Below, piece after piece: positions 8,762 through 18,514 of a DNA stretch of 32,289 nt. The stretch is taken from NCBI RefSeq assembly GCF_010093235.1, contig NZ_PDWP01000034.1, positions 1-32,289 of the forward strand, in the 5' to 3' direction. The first letter of the stretch is position 1; the number at the start of each line of letters is the position of its first letter. Both the position numbers and the translations under genes were made by a program. Source of the DNA: Pseudoxanthomonas suwonensis (GTDB taxonomy: Bacteria > Pseudomonadota > Gammaproteobacteria > Xanthomonadales > Xanthomonadaceae). The notes under the pieces were generated by a model. That model searched no databases. It saw nothing but the letters and a program-made list of their open reading frames with translations, and was not told the DNA's origin.

Positions 8762-9898
8762 TCAGCTTGAGGCGCAGAACGCCGCGTAGTCGATGTAGCC
8801 CGGGAATGGACGCCCGGCGGCGCAGACCGGGCAGTCCGGATCCGGTGGCAGGCGCAGCTCGCGGAAGCGCATGCCCAGCGCGTCGAACTGCAGCAGGCGC
8901 CCGCTCAGCGGCTGGCCGATGCCCAGCAGCAGCTTGATCGCCTCGTTGGCCTGCAACAGGCCGACGATGCCCGGCAGCACGCCCAGCACGCCGGCCTCGG
9001 CGCAGTTGGGCGCGAACTCCGGCGGCGGCGGCTCCGGGAACAGGCAGCGATAGCATGGCGCCTGGCCGCGCTGCCTGCCCGCGTCGAATACGCTCACCTG
9101 GCCCTCGAAGCGCTGCACCGCGCCGTATACCAGCGGCTTGCCCAGCTTCACGCAGGCATCGTTGAGCAGGTAGCGAAGCGGGAAATTGTCCGAGCCGTCG
9201 CCCACCACGTCGATGCCGTCCAGCAGCGCCTCGACGTTGTCAGAGTTGACCCGCGCCTGCACCGGCTCGATCCGGATCGAGGGATTGAGCGCCTGCAGGC
9301 GCTGCCGCGCAGATTCCACCTTGGGCGTGCCGACCGAGGCCTCGGTATGCAGGATCTGCCGCTGCAGGTTGCTGCGGTCCACGACGTCGTCGTCGACCAG
9401 GCGCAGGTGCCCCACTCCGGCCGCGGCCAGGTAGAACGCCGCCGGCGAGCCGAGCCCGCCCGCGCCGACCACCAGCACGTGCCCAGCGGCCAGGCGCTTC
9501 TGCCCCTCGATCCCGACCTCGGCCAGGCGCAGGTGGCGCGAATAGCGCTCCAGGAAATCCGCCTCCTTCGGCTCCAGCTGCGGCCGCACCAGCGGCAGGC
9601 CTTCGCCGGCCCAGGCATTGGTGCCGCCGTCTACCGAGTACACACGGCTGAAGCCGGCGCCACGCAGGGTTTCCGCCGCGGCCTGGGAGCGCCTGCCAAC
9701 CTGGCAGATCAGCAGGACTTCCGACTGCGGATCGGGCAGGTGCCGGCCCGGATCCGCCTCAAGTTCGGCCCGGCGCACCGCGAGCGCGCCCTCGGCCTGG
9801 CCGGAGACGCGTTCGTGCGGCTCGCGGATGTCGATCAGCAGCACGCCCTGCCGCTGGCGTTCGCGGGCCTGCCGCGGCGTCACCGTTACGCTGTCCAT
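8762..9898 (-). CDS. moeB: molybdopterin-synthase adenylyltransferase MoeB with N-terminal rhodanese domain
   Basis: A 378-residue two-domain protein. Residues about 1-105 are a rhodanese domain with active-loop Cys65 in CQVGRRS and the closing GGTNAWAGEGLP segment. Residues about 110-378 are an E1-like adenylyltransferase: nucleotide loop GAGGLG (145-150), DDDVVDRSNLQRQ (169-181), zinc-binding pairs Cys282/Cys285 and Cys356/Cys359, and a Cys299 loop. MoeB adenylates the C-terminal Gly-Gly of MoaD (or ThiS) so that sulfur can be loaded for molybdopterin synthesis. The rhodanese could hand over the sulfur. The domain order is the reverse of eukaryotic MOCS3, where the rhodanese is C-terminal. 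It sits 76 bases after moeA and is probably cotranscribed. ATG at 9898 has a weak ribosome site. Confidence 0.92.
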   Translation of the reverse strand: MDSVTVTPRQARERQRQGVLLIDIREPHERVSGQAEGALAVRRAELEADPGRHLPDPQSEVLLICQVGRRSQAAAETLRGAGFSRVYSVDGGTNAWAGEGLPLVRPQLEPKEADFLERYSRHLRLAEVGIEGQKRLAAGHVLVVGAGGLGSPAAFYLAAAGVGHLRLVDDDVVDRSNLQRQILHTEASVGTPKVESARQRLQALNPSIRIEPVQARVNSDNVEALLDGIDVVGDGSDNFPLRYLLNDACVKLGKPLVYGAVQRFEGQVSVFDAGRQRGQAPCYRCLFPEPPPPEFAPNCAEAGVLGVLPGIVGLLQANEAIKLLLGIGQPLSGRLLQFDALGMRFRELRLPPDPDCPVCAAGRPFPGYIDYAAFCASS

Positions 9899-9974
9899 GC
9901 GCCGGATTATCGACGCCCTGCCCCGGCGGCGAAAGCACGCATTGGGGCGGCACCATGCAACGCTGCGTCGCCCG

Positions 9975-11192
9975 TTACAGCGGCAGGACCTCGACCAGGT
10001 CGCCGGCCGCGTACTCGCGCGCGCCCTCCTCCAGGACGATCAGGGCATCGCTGGCAGCGGCGGCGTGCAGCCGGTGCGAGCCATCGGCCGGCTCCGGATG
10101 CACGCGCAGGACCGCGTCGTCGTCCTGCACCAGGCGCCCGCGCAGGAACTCCACCCGCTCGTGGCGCTTGTGCCAGGGCGCGGCCAGGCGCGCGCGCCAG
10201 CGAGGGCGCGGCTCGCGTCCCTGCAGTGCATCCAGCAGCGCCCGCCCGAACACATGGAAGGTCGCCAGCACCGATACCGGATTGCCCGGCAGTCCCAGCA
10301 CCAGCGCCCGCCCGGCCTCGCCGAACAGCACCGGCATGCCCGGGCGCATGCGCACCTTCCAGAACCGGATCCGGCCACGCGCCTGCAGCCAGCGCGGGAG
10401 GTGGTCCTTCTCCCCCGCCGACACGGCGCCGCAGGTCAGCACCAGATCGAAGTTCTCCACCGCATCGTCGAGCACCGCGGCGATCAGCACCGGATCGTCC
10501 GGCAGGGTCGGCCAGGCCACCGGCTCGAGGCCGGCGGCGCGCAGCTGGGCCATCAGCTGCTCGCGGTTGCTGTTGTAGACCTGTCCGGGGCGCAGCGGCA
10601 TGCCCGGCTCGGCCAGTTCGTCACCGCTGGCGAACACGGCGACCGTGGGCCGCGTGGCCACGTCCAGGCGGTCGATGCCCAACGCCGCGGCCAGGCCGAT
10701 CCGCGCCGGCGTCAGCACCTGGCCGGCACGCAGCACCACTTCGCCCGCCACCACGTCCTCGCCCTGCCTGCGCACGTGCGCGCCGGCGCGGATGCCGGCG
10801 GGCACCTGCACGCGGCCGTCCTGCTCGACCGCGTCCTCGCGGATGACGATGGTGTCGGCGCCGGACGGAAGCGGCGCGCCGGTGGTGATGCGCACGCACT
10901 GCCCGGGGCCGACGGACAGGCCAAGGTCCGGCCCGGCGAACTGCTCGCCGGCAAGCTCCAGCGTCGCCGGCCCGGCGGCGGACAGGTCGGCGTGGCGCAC
11001 GGCGAAACCGTCCATCGCGCTGTTGTCGAAGGCCGGCAGGGCGATCGGCGCGACCACGTCGGCGGCCAGGACGCGGCCGTCGGCACGACGGGTCGGCACC
11101 TGTTCGGCCGCGCGACCGCGCCCGGCCGCGGCGGCGCGCAACAGCTCCAGTGCCTGTTCGACGGGGATGCGGCTGGGGAATGCGTCGGTCAT
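9975..11192 (-). CDS. moeA: molybdopterin molybdenumtransferase MoeA
   Basis: A 405-residue cytosolic enzyme that inserts molybdate into adenylylated molybdopterin. Visible family marks: PAFDNSAMDGFA (residues 53-64), TGAPLPSGADTIV, the SAGEKD segment in the central MoCF domain, and LVLGLPGNPVS. Length is usual for MoeA. ATG at 11192 follows a GGGAGCC ribosome site; the longer open frame up to 11459 runs into the mobA-like gene in another frame. It lies 31 bases after the mobA-like gene and 76 bases before moeB, which makes a late-step Moco cluster. Early-step genes (moaA-E) are not in the window. Confidence 0.96.
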   Translation of the reverse strand: MTDAFPSRIPVEQALELLRAAAAGRGRAAEQVPTRRADGRVLAADVVAPIALPAFDNSAMDGFAVRHADLSAAGPATLELAGEQFAGPDLGLSVGPGQCVRITTGAPLPSGADTIVIREDAVEQDGRVQVPAGIRAGAHVRRQGEDVVAGEVVLRAGQVLTPARIGLAAALGIDRLDVATRPTVAVFASGDELAEPGMPLRPGQVYNSNREQLMAQLRAAGLEPVAWPTLPDDPVLIAAVLDDAVENFDLVLTCGAVSAGEKDHLPRWLQARGRIRFWKVRMRPGMPVLFGEAGRALVLGLPGNPVSVLATFHVFGRALLDALQGREPRPRWRARLAAPWHKRHERVEFLRGRLVQDDDAVLRVHPEPADGSHRLHAAAASDALIVLEEGAREYAAGDLVEVLPL

Positions 11193-11223
11193 CGCGGCTC
11201 CCGGGGATGGATTGGGATGCGCC

Positions 11224-11820
11224 TCAGCGCGGTGGCAGGACGATGCGCGCCGCGGCCAGGTCTTCGGGCGTGTTGAGGTTGCCGAAGCGTACGCCGGCAA
11301 AGGCCACCCGGGCCATGCGCAGTCGCGCCTGCATGCGCCTCGGCGCCAGTTCGCCGGCGGCCAGCGACACGGGCAGGACCGCGCGCAGCGCCTCGACGCG
11401 GTACAGCGCCACCAGCGGCTGCAGGCCATCTGCATCCTCGGCCACCGCGCCGTCGGCATCGCGGCAGGAAACCAGGGTGCGCACCAGGCAGTCGTTGGTG
11501 TCGAAGATGTCCACCGGCAGGGTCAGCAACCAGGGCGTGCGGCAGGCCGCGGCCAGGGCCTCGATCCCGGCCAGCGGTCCGCTGTCCGGCGGCAGGCGGT
11601 CGGGAACGGCCTCGAGCCCCGCGGATGCATAGCGCGGCAGCTCGCGGTTGGCGCTGGCCAGCACGGCGCCCACTTCGTCCGGGAAACGCCGCGCCAGCCT
11701 CAGCACCTGCGGCTGGCCGTCGCGCTCGATCCAGGCCTTGTCGATCCCGCCGAGCCGGCTGCCGCGACCACCGGCCAGCAGGCCCAGGGTGATATCCGCG
11801 GCGGCGGGCACGTGGCTCAC
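11224..11820 (-). CDS. mobA: MobA-like molybdenum cofactor guanylyltransferase / NTP transferase
   Basis: A 198-residue nucleotidyltransferase. The N-terminus [18 protein letters not shown] (13-30) is the GGxxxRxGxxK nucleotide-binding signature; LPVD further on supplies the metal-binding Asp, though the usual CDTP form is changed to VDIF; the [10 protein letters not shown] end is typical of MobA. MobA joins GMP to the cofactor for DMSO-reductase-type enzymes. The start is GTG at 11820, which overlaps the der stop as GTGA, so translation is probably coupled to der; a second GTG at 11811 is possible. MoeA and MoeB next door support the Moco role. MobA rather than MocA specificity is an inference from context. 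Confidence 0.82.
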   Translation of the reverse strand: MSHVPAAADITLGLLAGGRGSRLGGIDKAWIERDGQPQVLRLARRFPDEVGAVLASANRELPRYASAGLEAVPDRLPPDSGPLAGIEALAAACRTPWLLTLPVDIFDTNDCLVRTLVSCRDADGAVAEDADGLQPLVALYRVEALRAVLPVSLAAGELAPRRMQARLRMARVAFAGVRFGNLNTPEDLAAARIVLPPR

Positions 11821-13214
11821 TTGCGCTTGACGTGCCGCATCAGCCGGCGCTTGCGCTGCACCTGGCGCTCGGTCAGTTCGTTCTTCTTGCCTTCGTACGG
11901 GTTGGCGCCCTCGCGGAACAGCATCCGCACCGGGGTGCCCACCAGCTTGAAGCGCTTGCGGAAGAAGTTCTCCAGGTAGCGCTTGTACGAATCCGGCAGC
12001 ACCTTCAGGCGGGTGCCGTGGACCACGAAGGTCGGCGGGTTCTCGCCGCCCGGGTGCACGTAGCGCAGCTTGGACACATGGCCGCGGATGCTCGGCGGCG
12101 GATTGGTCTCGGCCGCGATCTCCAGCGCCTTGTTGACCTCGCTGGTGCTGAAGGTCCGGGTCGCCGAGGCGTGCGCGCGGTGGATGGCGCGGAACAGCTC
12201 GCGCAGGCCCGAGCCGTGCCTGGCGGAGATGCGCACCGCCTCGGCCCAGGGCACGAAGGACAGCTTGCGCTCCAGCAGCGCCTCGGCCTGCTCGCGCTGG
12301 TAGGCGGTCAGGCCATCCCACTTGTTGACCGCGATCACCAGGGCGCGACCGGCGTCGAGCACGGCGCCGAGCACGGTGGCGTCCTGGTCGGTCACGCCCT
12401 CGGTGGCGTCGAGCATCAGCACCGCGACCTGGCAGCGCTCGATCGCCTGCAGGGTCTTGACCACGCTGAACTTCTCGACCGCTTCCTCGACCTTGCCCTT
12501 GCGGCGGATGCCGGCGGTGTCGATCAGCCGGTACAGGCGGCCGTCGCGCTCCAGGGCCACCGCGATCGAATCGCGGGTGGTGCCGGGGACCTCGGAGGCG
12601 GTCATCCGCTCCTCGCCCAGCAGGCGGGTCACCAGGGTCGACTTGCCCACGTTGGGGCGGCCGACGAAGGCGATGCGCAGGCGGTCGGGATCGTTGTCCA
12701 GCTCCTCGGCGCTGCCCTCCTCGGGCAGGCGCTCGAGGACCTCGGCGTGGAGGTCGTCCAGGCCCTGGCGATGGGCGGCGGACACGGCCAGCATGTCGGC
12801 GAAGCCGTAGCGCGCGAATTCCCCGCGCACGGCCTCCTCGAAGGTGCCGTCGATCTTGTTGACCACCAGCAGGGTCGGCCGCGCCAGCTTGCGCAGCCAG
12901 GCCAGGATCTCGTCGTCCAGGGCGGAGGTGCCCTCGCGGCCGTCGACCACGAACAGGATCAGGTCGGCCTCGGCCGCGGCGGCGCGCGCCTGGCGCGCGG
13001 TGGCACCGGCCAGGCCTTCCTCGTCGCCGGCGATGCCGCCGGTGTCGACCAGCAGGAACGGGCGGTCGGGATCGAGCCGGCACACGCCATAGTGCCGGTC
13101 GCGGGTGACGCCCGGCTCGTCATGGACCAGGGCGTCACGGCTGCGCGTCAGCGCATTGAAAAGGGTGGACTTGCCGACATTCGGCCGTCCGACCAGGGCA
13201 ACCAGCGGTAGCAT
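11817..13214 (-). CDS. der: ribosome biogenesis GTPase Der (EngA)
   Basis: A 465-residue protein with two tandem GTPase domains, each with GRPNVGKST (first at residues 9-17, second near residue 175), DTGG/DTAG switch motifs and NKxD (NKID, NKWD), then a C-terminal KH-like domain and a Lys/Arg-rich tail ([14 protein letters not shown]). Der is needed for maturation of the 50S subunit. ATG at 13214 follows AGGAACTTCGCA. It lies 31 bases after bamB, the order known from E. coli, and its stop overlaps the GTG start of the mobA-like gene by 4 bases. Confidence 0.98.
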   Translation of the reverse strand: MLPLVALVGRPNVGKSTLFNALTRSRDALVHDEPGVTRDRHYGVCRLDPDRPFLLVDTGGIAGDEEGLAGATARQARAAAAEADLILFVVDGREGTSALDDEILAWLRKLARPTLLVVNKIDGTFEEAVRGEFARYGFADMLAVSAAHRQGLDDLHAEVLERLPEEGSAEELDNDPDRLRIAFVGRPNVGKSTLVTRLLGEERMTASEVPGTTRDSIAVALERDGRLYRLIDTAGIRRKGKVEEAVEKFSVVKTLQAIERCQVAVLMLDATEGVTDQDATVLGAVLDAGRALVIAVNKWDGLTAYQREQAEALLERKLSFVPWAEAVRISARHGSGLRELFRAIHRAHASATRTFSTSEVNKALEIAAETNPPPSIRGHVSKLRYVHPGGENPPTFVVHGTRLKVLPDSYKRYLENFFRKRFKLVGTPVRMLFREGANPYEGKKNELTERQVQRKRRLMRHVKRK

Positions 13215-13245
13215 TGCGAAGTTCCTGCCGGCTTGCGCCGGGTCA

Positions 13246-14430
13246 TCAGTCCAGGCGGAAGGCGGTCAGGCCGCCTTTGACGTCCTGCACCAGCAGCAGG
13301 CCATCGGCCTCCACCGGCGCGGCCTTGATCGCCTTCTTGCGGCCGACCTTCGCACGACCGGCCATCTCGCCGTTGTCCAGGCGCAACCAGTGGACGTAAC
13401 CGGCATAGTCGCCGACCACGGCATAGTCGCCATGCACGGCCGGGCCGGTCAGCGAACGGCGGGCCAGCACCGGCTGCGACCACAGGGCCACGCCGCTGGC
13501 CTTGTCCAGCGCGTAGACGCTGCCGGCGGCGGTGGAGACCACGAAAGCCGAAGGCGCGACGCCGATGGCGCCGGCGCCGCCGTGGTCGCTCTGCCACATC
13601 GGGCGGCCGCTCGGGCCGTCGATGGCCAGGGTGCGGCTCTTGAAGCTGTTGGCGACCAGGGTCACCCCGTCGATCACGACCGCGCCGTCCACGTCGGCCA
13701 TGCGCTCCAGTTCGGTACGCCCCTCGGGCAGGCCCACGACCTGTTCCCACAGCAGGCGGCCGTCCTGGATGGACAGCGCGACCAGCGTGCCGTCGTCGTT
13801 GCCGGCGAACAGCAGGCCGGGGCCGGCGGTCAGCGGGGCATTGCCGCGCACGGTCAGGCTGGGCAGTTCGCGCTCGGCATACCAGCGCTGCTCGCCGCTG
13901 CCGGCATCGAAGGCGCTGATGCGGCCGTCGTTGCCGCGCACGAACACCAGCCCCTGGGACACGGTGGGGCTGGCGATGATCTCGCTGCGCACGCGGGCAC
14001 GCCAGCGCTCGCTGCCGTCGGCGGCGTCCAGCGCCAGCACCGTCCCGTCCAGGCCACCGACCACGACCAGGCCGCCACCGACGCCCGGACCGCCGGTCAG
14101 GCGCAGCCCTTCGTCCTTGTCGGCCTTGAACTCCCACACGCGCTTGCCGGTCTGCAGGTCCAGCGCCAGCACGCGGCCTTCGGCCGCCGCGGCGTAGACG
14201 CGGCCATCGGCCACCGCCGGGCCCTGGCGGGCGCCGATGCGCCGCTCGCCGTCGCCCAGGTCGACCGACCACGCCTTGCGCGGACGCACGGTGGGCTCGA
14301 ACTTCACCAGCTCGGCCGGTTCTGCGGCCTTCTTGGCCTCGGCATTCTTGCCGGCGAACCAGCCCTTCATGGTGCTGCAGCCCGCCAGCAGCGAAACCAG
14401 GACGGCAACCGCCGCCATGCGCTTGATCAT
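13246..14430 (-). CDS. bamB: outer membrane protein assembly factor BamB (lipoprotein)
   Basis: A 394-residue beta-propeller lipoprotein of the BAM complex, which inserts beta-barrel proteins into the outer membrane. The N-terminus [18 protein letters not shown] gives a lipidated Cys18. PQQ-like propeller repeats follow, each with a Gly-x-Val/Leu-x-Ala-Leu-Asp pattern ([54 protein letters not shown]). I chose ATG at 14430 because a GGAG site precedes it and the signal peptide then has normal length; ATG at 14445 and a longer reading to 14481 are less likely. It lies between yfgM (17 bases upstream) and der, a conserved order. Confidence 0.96.
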   Translation of the reverse strand: MIKRMAAVAVLVSLLAGCSTMKGWFAGKNAEAKKAAEPAELVKFEPTVRPRKAWSVDLGDGERRIGARQGPAVADGRVYAAAAEGRVLALDLQTGKRVWEFKADKDEGLRLTGGPGVGGGLVVVGGLDGTVLALDAADGSERWRARVRSEIIASPTVSQGLVFVRGNDGRISAFDAGSGEQRWYAERELPSLTVRGNAPLTAGPGLLFAGNDDGTLVALSIQDGRLLWEQVVGLPEGRTELERMADVDGAVVIDGVTLVANSFKSRTLAIDGPSGRPMWQSDHGGAGAIGVAPSAFVVSTAAGSVYALDKASGVALWSQPVLARRSLTGPAVHGDYAVVGDYAGYVHWLRLDNGEMAGRAKVGRKKAIKAAPVEADGLLLVQDVKGGLTAFRLD

Positions 14431-14446
14431 GTCGGTGCGCTCCATG

Positions 14447-15070
14447 TCAGATCGAGCCTGCCGGCTCCGGCAGGTCACCACCGGCTTCCTGCAGCTTCAG
14501 TTCCACGCGCCGGCGCGCCGGGGCCTGCACGTCCAGCGCGGCCAGCGCGCGGTCGTACTCGGCACGCGCCTGCTCCTGCTTGCCGGTCGCCATGAAGGCG
14601 TCGCCACGCAGCTCCAGCGCCGCGGTGTCGGACTGGCCGTCCAGCAGGTCGATGGCCTCCTGCGCCTTGCCGGTCGCGACCAGCAGCTGCGCCAGGCGCT
14701 GCTGGACCACGGGCTCGAGCGCCGGATCGGCCTTGATCCCGCGCAGGGTGGCGATGGCGTCCTCGGGCTTGCCGGCCTCGACCTGGGCCTTGGCCACGTG
14801 CAGCGCGCCAAGTGTGGCGTACACGCCTTCCTGCCCGGACAGCGCGGCACCAGGGTCTTCCGCACCGGCTTCAAGCCTGGCGATCGCGGTGGCGTAGGCC
14901 GCGTGCGCGGCCTGCTGCCGGCCGTGGCGGTGCTCCTGCCACTTCTGCATGCCGTAGATGGCGCCCACGCCAAGGGCCAGGCCAGCGATGATGCCGGGCA
15001 GGTTCCTGCGCAGCCATGCGCGTACGCGTTCGCCCTGTTCGTGCTCGTCCAGAAGGTCGTCGAGTGCCAT
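14447..15070 (-). CDS. yfgM: YfgM-type tetratricopeptide inner-membrane protein
   Basis: A 207-residue protein: a cytoplasmic N-terminus (ALDDLLDEHEQGERVRAWL), one membrane helix (about 25-43), and a periplasmic domain of helical TPR-like repeats (YATAIARLEAG..., LRGIKADPALEPVVQQRLAQLL, ALELRGDAFMATGKQEQA). YfgM in E. coli binds the SecYEG translocon and periplasmic chaperones. The gene lies directly before bamB-der as in E. coli. ATG at 15070 follows AGGA. In E. coli hisS and ispG sit between rodZ and yfgM; here only 71 bases separate the two genes. Confidence 0.88.
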   Translation of the reverse strand: MALDDLLDEHEQGERVRAWLRRNLPGIIAGLALGVGAIYGMQKWQEHRHGRQQAAHAAYATAIARLEAGAEDPGAALSGQEGVYATLGALHVAKAQVEAGKPEDAIATLRGIKADPALEPVVQQRLAQLLVATGKAQEAIDLLDGQSDTAALELRGDAFMATGKQEQARAEYDRALAALDVQAPARRRVELKLQEAGGDLPEPAGSI

Positions 15071-15141
15071 GCAGTGTCCTGCCCGGCGCAGTGCGCGCCG
15101 GGGTATGTTCTTGTTCTTGTTGAGGGGGCCGTGGCCCGCTC

Positions 15142-15993
15142 CTAGTGCGCGGGCTTGACGGAGCCGTCAGAGGATACCGCAAAGCGGGCCACGTTCGCCC
15201 TCCTGAAGGGCGACAGGTCCACGATACTGCCGGCCTGCTGAACGCGTACCGCAGCCGCATTGCCAAGCACCACGGCCGCGACCTCGCCCGGCGCGAAGCT
15301 CCGGGACTCGCCCTGGCGCATCAGGCGCTGCTCCAGCACCTGGCCGTCGCGACCGGTCACTTCCATCCAGCTGTCGCCCTCGAAGCTCAGCTCCAGCGGC
15401 GGCGTCGCCGGCGCCTGCTGCTGGCGCACCGCGGGCGCCAGCGAGGCCACGTAGGGGCCGGCTTCCGGCGCCTGCGGCTGGCTGGTCCGCGGCGGAGCCG
15501 CCGGTGCCGGCACCTGGTCGGGCGCAGGCATCGCATCGGCGATCTCCGCCGGCGGCACCACGTCCAGCGACGCGGTGGCCGGCGGCATCCCGGTGAAGTG
15601 CGAGCGCGTGGCCAGCCATACCGGTACCGCGATGGCGGCGGTGATCACCGCGTACACCGCGCGACGCCCGATGCTCTCCATGACCCGCTGCAGGCGCGGC
15701 GTATGCGCATGGCTGACCAGCTCCACCGGTGCGGGCGCGGCCACCTGCTCCTGCAGCAGCGGCTCGAGGTCCACGCCGAGCAGTCGCGCATAGCTTCGCA
15801 GCTGGCCGCGGACGAACACCGGCGCACCGATGACGTCCCACCGCCCCTGCTCGAGCGCTTCGACCACGTGGATCGGCATGCGCAGGCGCGAAGCGGCTTC
15901 GCGCAGCTCAAGCCCTTCTGCCTCGCGTGCCTCGCGAAGCAGTTCTCCGCAACCCCGAGCGTCTCCCCTGACGTTCGCGTTGTCCTGGATCAC
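15142..15993 (-). CDS. rodZ: RodZ-like protein: HTH_25 domain, membrane helix, DUF4115
   Basis: A 283-residue protein. An N-terminal helix-turn-helix of the Xre/RodZ type (LLREAREAEGLELREAASRL) is followed by MPIHVVEALEQGRWD and VFVRGQLRSYARLLGVD, the usual RodZ layout. One membrane helix follows (about 113-131), then a Pro/Ala-rich linker, and a C-terminal DUF4115 beta domain with SFEGDSWMEVTGRDGQVL. RodZ ties MreB filaments to the cell wall elongation machinery. The start is GTG at 15993, overlapping the pilF stop as GTGA. Position after rlmN-pilF matches the Pseudomonas/E. coli gene order. Orthology to RodZ is likely, but the sequence is diverged. Confidence 0.85.
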   Translation of the reverse strand: MIQDNANVRGDARGCGELLREAREAEGLELREAASRLRMPIHVVEALEQGRWDVIGAPVFVRGQLRSYARLLGVDLEPLLQEQVAAPAPVELVSHAHTPRLQRVMESIGRRAVYAVITAAIAVPVWLATRSHFTGMPPATASLDVVPPAEIADAMPAPDQVPAPAAPPRTSQPQAPEAGPYVASLAPAVRQQQAPATPPLELSFEGDSWMEVTGRDGQVLEQRLMRQGESRSFAPGEVAAVVLGNAAAVRVQQAGSIVDLSPFRRANVARFAVSSDGSVKPAH

Positions 15994-16802
15994 TGTGGAT
16001 CTTCCCCGGTTTTGTCAGATACGGCTTCCGGGAACTCCGCCCGTAGCCGCTGTTGATACCGGCTGGCGGCCACCCTGTCGCCAAGCCCCTGTTCAATCCT
16101 GATCGCGAGTTGTAGCACGGATGCATCGGCGGGCGCAGCCGCCAGCCGACGCTGGGCGAACGCCCGCGCCTGCATCAGCCGCCCCTGTTCGTACGACAGG
16201 GCGGCCAGGTCCTGCAGCGCGCCCGGATGCACCGGATCCAGCTCCAGCGCCTTGCGCAGGTCCTGCTCGGCGCGCTCGAACTGCCCACTGCGCAGGGCGC
16301 AGCGGCCGGCATTGGCCAGGGCCGAGGCGCGCGGGCCGGCTGCCGGCGCCGCCATCGCGCGGTCCAGCCAGACCAGCGATTCGGCCGGATAGCCGTTGGC
16401 GCACAGCCAGGCGCCGTAGTTGTTGAGTACGTCGCCATCCTGGGGAGCCAGGTCGGTGGCGCGGCGGTAGTGGGCGCCGGCCGCCTCCTGGTTGCCGCGG
16501 GCCGACTCGATGGCCCCGAGCAGGGTGTAGGCGTCGACCGCCCCCGGGTCCAGGCGCAGCACCTTGCGCACCAGCTTTTCGGCCTCGGCCAGGTCGCCCG
16601 AGGTCAGGCGCTGGGTCGCCAGGCCGATCATCTCGCGCGCCTCGACGCGGCGCTTGGTCGCCTGTCCGTCCTCGAGCTGGTAGACCGGCGCAACGCGCTC
16701 GGTGCCGCGGATCTTCGGGGATTTGACCGTCGCCGGCCGGGCGCAGCCTGCCAGCAGCAGGGCGCCGAGCAGAAGGAGCAGGACCCGCTCAGGCCGCCGC
16801 AT
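15990..16802 (-). CDS. pilF: type IV pilus biogenesis/stability lipoprotein PilF (PilW)
   Basis: A 270-residue TPR lipoprotein. The signal sequence ends [13 protein letters not shown] (Cys20 lipidated). TPR units follow ([70 protein letters not shown]). PilF is the outer-membrane pilotin that helps the PilQ secretin assemble. ATG at 16802 lies inside the last codons of rlmN (14-base overlap), giving a normal signal peptide; the longer reading to 16925 is an rlmN shadow. It is placed between rlmN and rodZ as in Pseudomonas. Confidence 0.94.
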   Translation of the reverse strand: MRRPERVLLLLLGALLLAGCARPATVKSPKIRGTERVAPVYQLEDGQATKRRVEAREMIGLATQRLTSGDLAEAEKLVRKVLRLDPGAVDAYTLLGAIESARGNQEAAGAHYRRATDLAPQDGDVLNNYGAWLCANGYPAESLVWLDRAMAAPAAGPRASALANAGRCALRSGQFERAEQDLRKALELDPVHPGALQDLAALSYEQGRLMQARAFAQRRLAAAPADASVLQLAIRIEQGLGDRVAASRYQQRLRAEFPEAVSDKTGEDPQ

Positions 16803-18015
16803 TGCCCCCGGCCTGCCGCGACTGCCCTTCCCGCTCGAGGCTGCGCCGGAACTCGGCCTGGCGCCGGGTCCGGTCCATGACCTGACCCTTGAGCTGGCCG
16901 CAGGCAGCGTCGATGTCGTCGCCACGGGTGCGGCGAACCATGGTCAGCACCTGCGAATCGAGCAGGATCTTCTGGAAGGCGCGGATGGTCGCCTCGTCCG
17001 ACCGCTCGTAGCGGGTGCCCGGGAAGGGATTGAACGGGATCAGGTTGACCTTGCCCGAATCGCGCGCCTGCACCGCGTTGTCGAACTGGCGCATCAGCTT
17101 CGCCAGCTGGCGGGCATGCTCGGGCTGGTCGTTGATGCCCTTCATCAGGGTGTATTCGAAGGTCACCGATTCGCGGCGGCGGTTGGCGCGCAGGTAGCGC
17201 GCGCACGAGGCCATCAGCTCGGCGATCGGATACTTCCTGTTGAGCGGGACCAGGGTCTCGCGGAGCTCGTCGTTGGGCGCGTGCAGGGACACGGCCAGCG
17301 ACACGTCGCTCTCGACCGACAGGCGGTCGATCATCGGCACCAGGCCGGAGGTCGACAGGGTCACGCGCTTGTTGGCCAGGCCGTAGCCCAGGTCGTCGCG
17401 CATCACGCTCATGGCGCGCACGACGTTGTCGAAATTCATCAGCGGCTCGCCCATGCCCATCATCACCACGTTGGTGAGGCGGCGCTGCTGGTGCGGCACG
17501 TTGCCCAGGTGGCGGGCGGCGACCCAGACCTGGCCGATGATCTCGGCGGTGGTCAGGTTGCGGTTGAAGCCCTGGGTGGCGGTGGAGCAGAAGGTGCAGT
17601 TGAGGCCGCAGCCGACCTGCGAGGACACGCACAGGGTCCCGCGCCCCTTGTCGGGGATGTACACGGTCTCGATGGCATTCTTGCCATCGGCCCCCATCGC
17701 CAGCAGCCACTTGTGGGTGCCGTCGGCGGAGGGCTTGTCGAACACGACGTTGGGGACGACGACCTCGGCATGCGCGTGCAGCTTGGCGCGCAGCGCCTTG
17801 CCGAGGTCGGTCATCTGGTCGAAGTCGGTGACGTAGCGGTGGTGGATCCACTTCATCACCTGGTGGGCACGGAACTTCTGTTCGCCGAGAACCTCGACGA
17901 AGAAGCGCTCCAGCCCGCCACGGTCCAGTTCGAGCAGGTTCTGGCGCGCGGCCACGGGCGCGGCGACGGTGTCGCCGGTGGTGGCCACGCTGGGAATCGG
18001 CTGCAGACCGGACAC
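16789..18015 (-). CDS. rlmN: dual-specificity RNA methyltransferase RlmN (radical SAM)
   Basis: A 408-residue enzyme that methylates C2 of A2503 in 23S rRNA and A37 in some tRNAs. The radical-SAM cluster motif is Cys136-x3-Cys140-x2-Cys143 (CGLNCTFC). Two more cysteines fit the methyl-transfer pair: Cys129 ([10 protein letters not shown]) and one near residue 372 ([12 protein letters not shown]). [12 protein letters not shown] is the family's GMGEPL motif. The start is GTG at 18015, after an AAGGTAGGAG stretch. It lies 17 bases after ndk. A Gln/Arg-rich C-terminal tail is longer than usual but looks harmless. Confidence 0.97.
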   Translation of the reverse strand: MSGLQPIPSVATTGDTVAAPVAARQNLLELDRGGLERFFVEVLGEQKFRAHQVMKWIHHRYVTDFDQMTDLGKALRAKLHAHAEVVVPNVVFDKPSADGTHKWLLAMGADGKNAIETVYIPDKGRGTLCVSSQVGCGLNCTFCSTATQGFNRNLTTAEIIGQVWVAARHLGNVPHQQRRLTNVVMMGMGEPLMNFDNVVRAMSVMRDDLGYGLANKRVTLSTSGLVPMIDRLSVESDVSLAVSLHAPNDELRETLVPLNRKYPIAELMASCARYLRANRRRESVTFEYTLMKGINDQPEHARQLAKLMRQFDNAVQARDSGKVNLIPFNPFPGTRYERSDEATIRAFQKILLDSQVLTMVRRTRGDDIDAACGQLKGQVMDRTRRQAEFRRSLEREGQSRQAGGNAAA

Positions 18016-18032
18016 GTGCTCCTACCTTGCGC

Positions 18033-18458
18033 TCAGCGCGAAACCACTTCGGTGGCGGCGAAGAAGTAGGCCACCTCGATGGCCGCGTTCTCGACCGAGT
18101 CCGAGCCGTGGGCGGCGTTGGCGTCGATCGACTCGGCGAAGTCGGCGCGGATGGTGCCCGGCGCGGCTTCCTTCGGGTTGGTGGCGCCCAGCAGCTCGCG
18201 GTGCTTGAGCACGGCGTTCTCGCCTTCCAGGACCTGGATCATCACCGGGCCGGAGATCATGAACTCGACCAGCGCGTTGAAGAACGGACGCTCGCGGTGC
18301 ACGGCGTAGAAGCCCTCGGCCTCGCGGCGCGACAGCTGCTTGTACTTGGCCGCAACGACCTTCAGGCCGGCCTTCTCGAAACGGGTGTAGATCTCGCCGA
18401 TCACGTTCTTGGCGACGGCATCGGGCTTGATGATCGAAAGGGTGCGCTCCAGCGCCAT
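18033..18458 (-). CDS. ndk: nucleoside diphosphate kinase
   Basis: A 141-residue enzyme that moves the gamma phosphate between nucleoside tri- and diphosphates through a phospho-His. Catalytic His117 lies in NAAHGSDS; the N-terminal [10 protein letters not shown] is diagnostic. Length is normal. ATG at 18458 follows a purine-rich stretch (AAAGAAGAAGAAACC). It heads the long minus-strand run. Its leader contains a candidate promoter and a terminator-like hairpin, described separately, so premature termination may regulate it. Confidence 0.98.
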   Translation of the reverse strand: MALERTLSIIKPDAVAKNVIGEIYTRFEKAGLKVVAAKYKQLSRREAEGFYAVHRERPFFNALVEFMISGPVMIQVLEGENAVLKHRELLGATNPKEAAPGTIRADFAESIDANAAHGSDSVENAAIEVAYFFAATEVVSR

Positions 18459-18514
18459 TGGTTTCTTCTTCTTTGCTTGAGGGACGGGATCCGGCCCGCG
18501 GGCCGGGGCCTGAA

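Noticed and set aside
7148-8770. A 540-codon plus-strand frame opposite the Kef-type antiporter
   Set aside because: Same kind of antisense artefact, His/Gln-rich, over a real membrane protein gene.
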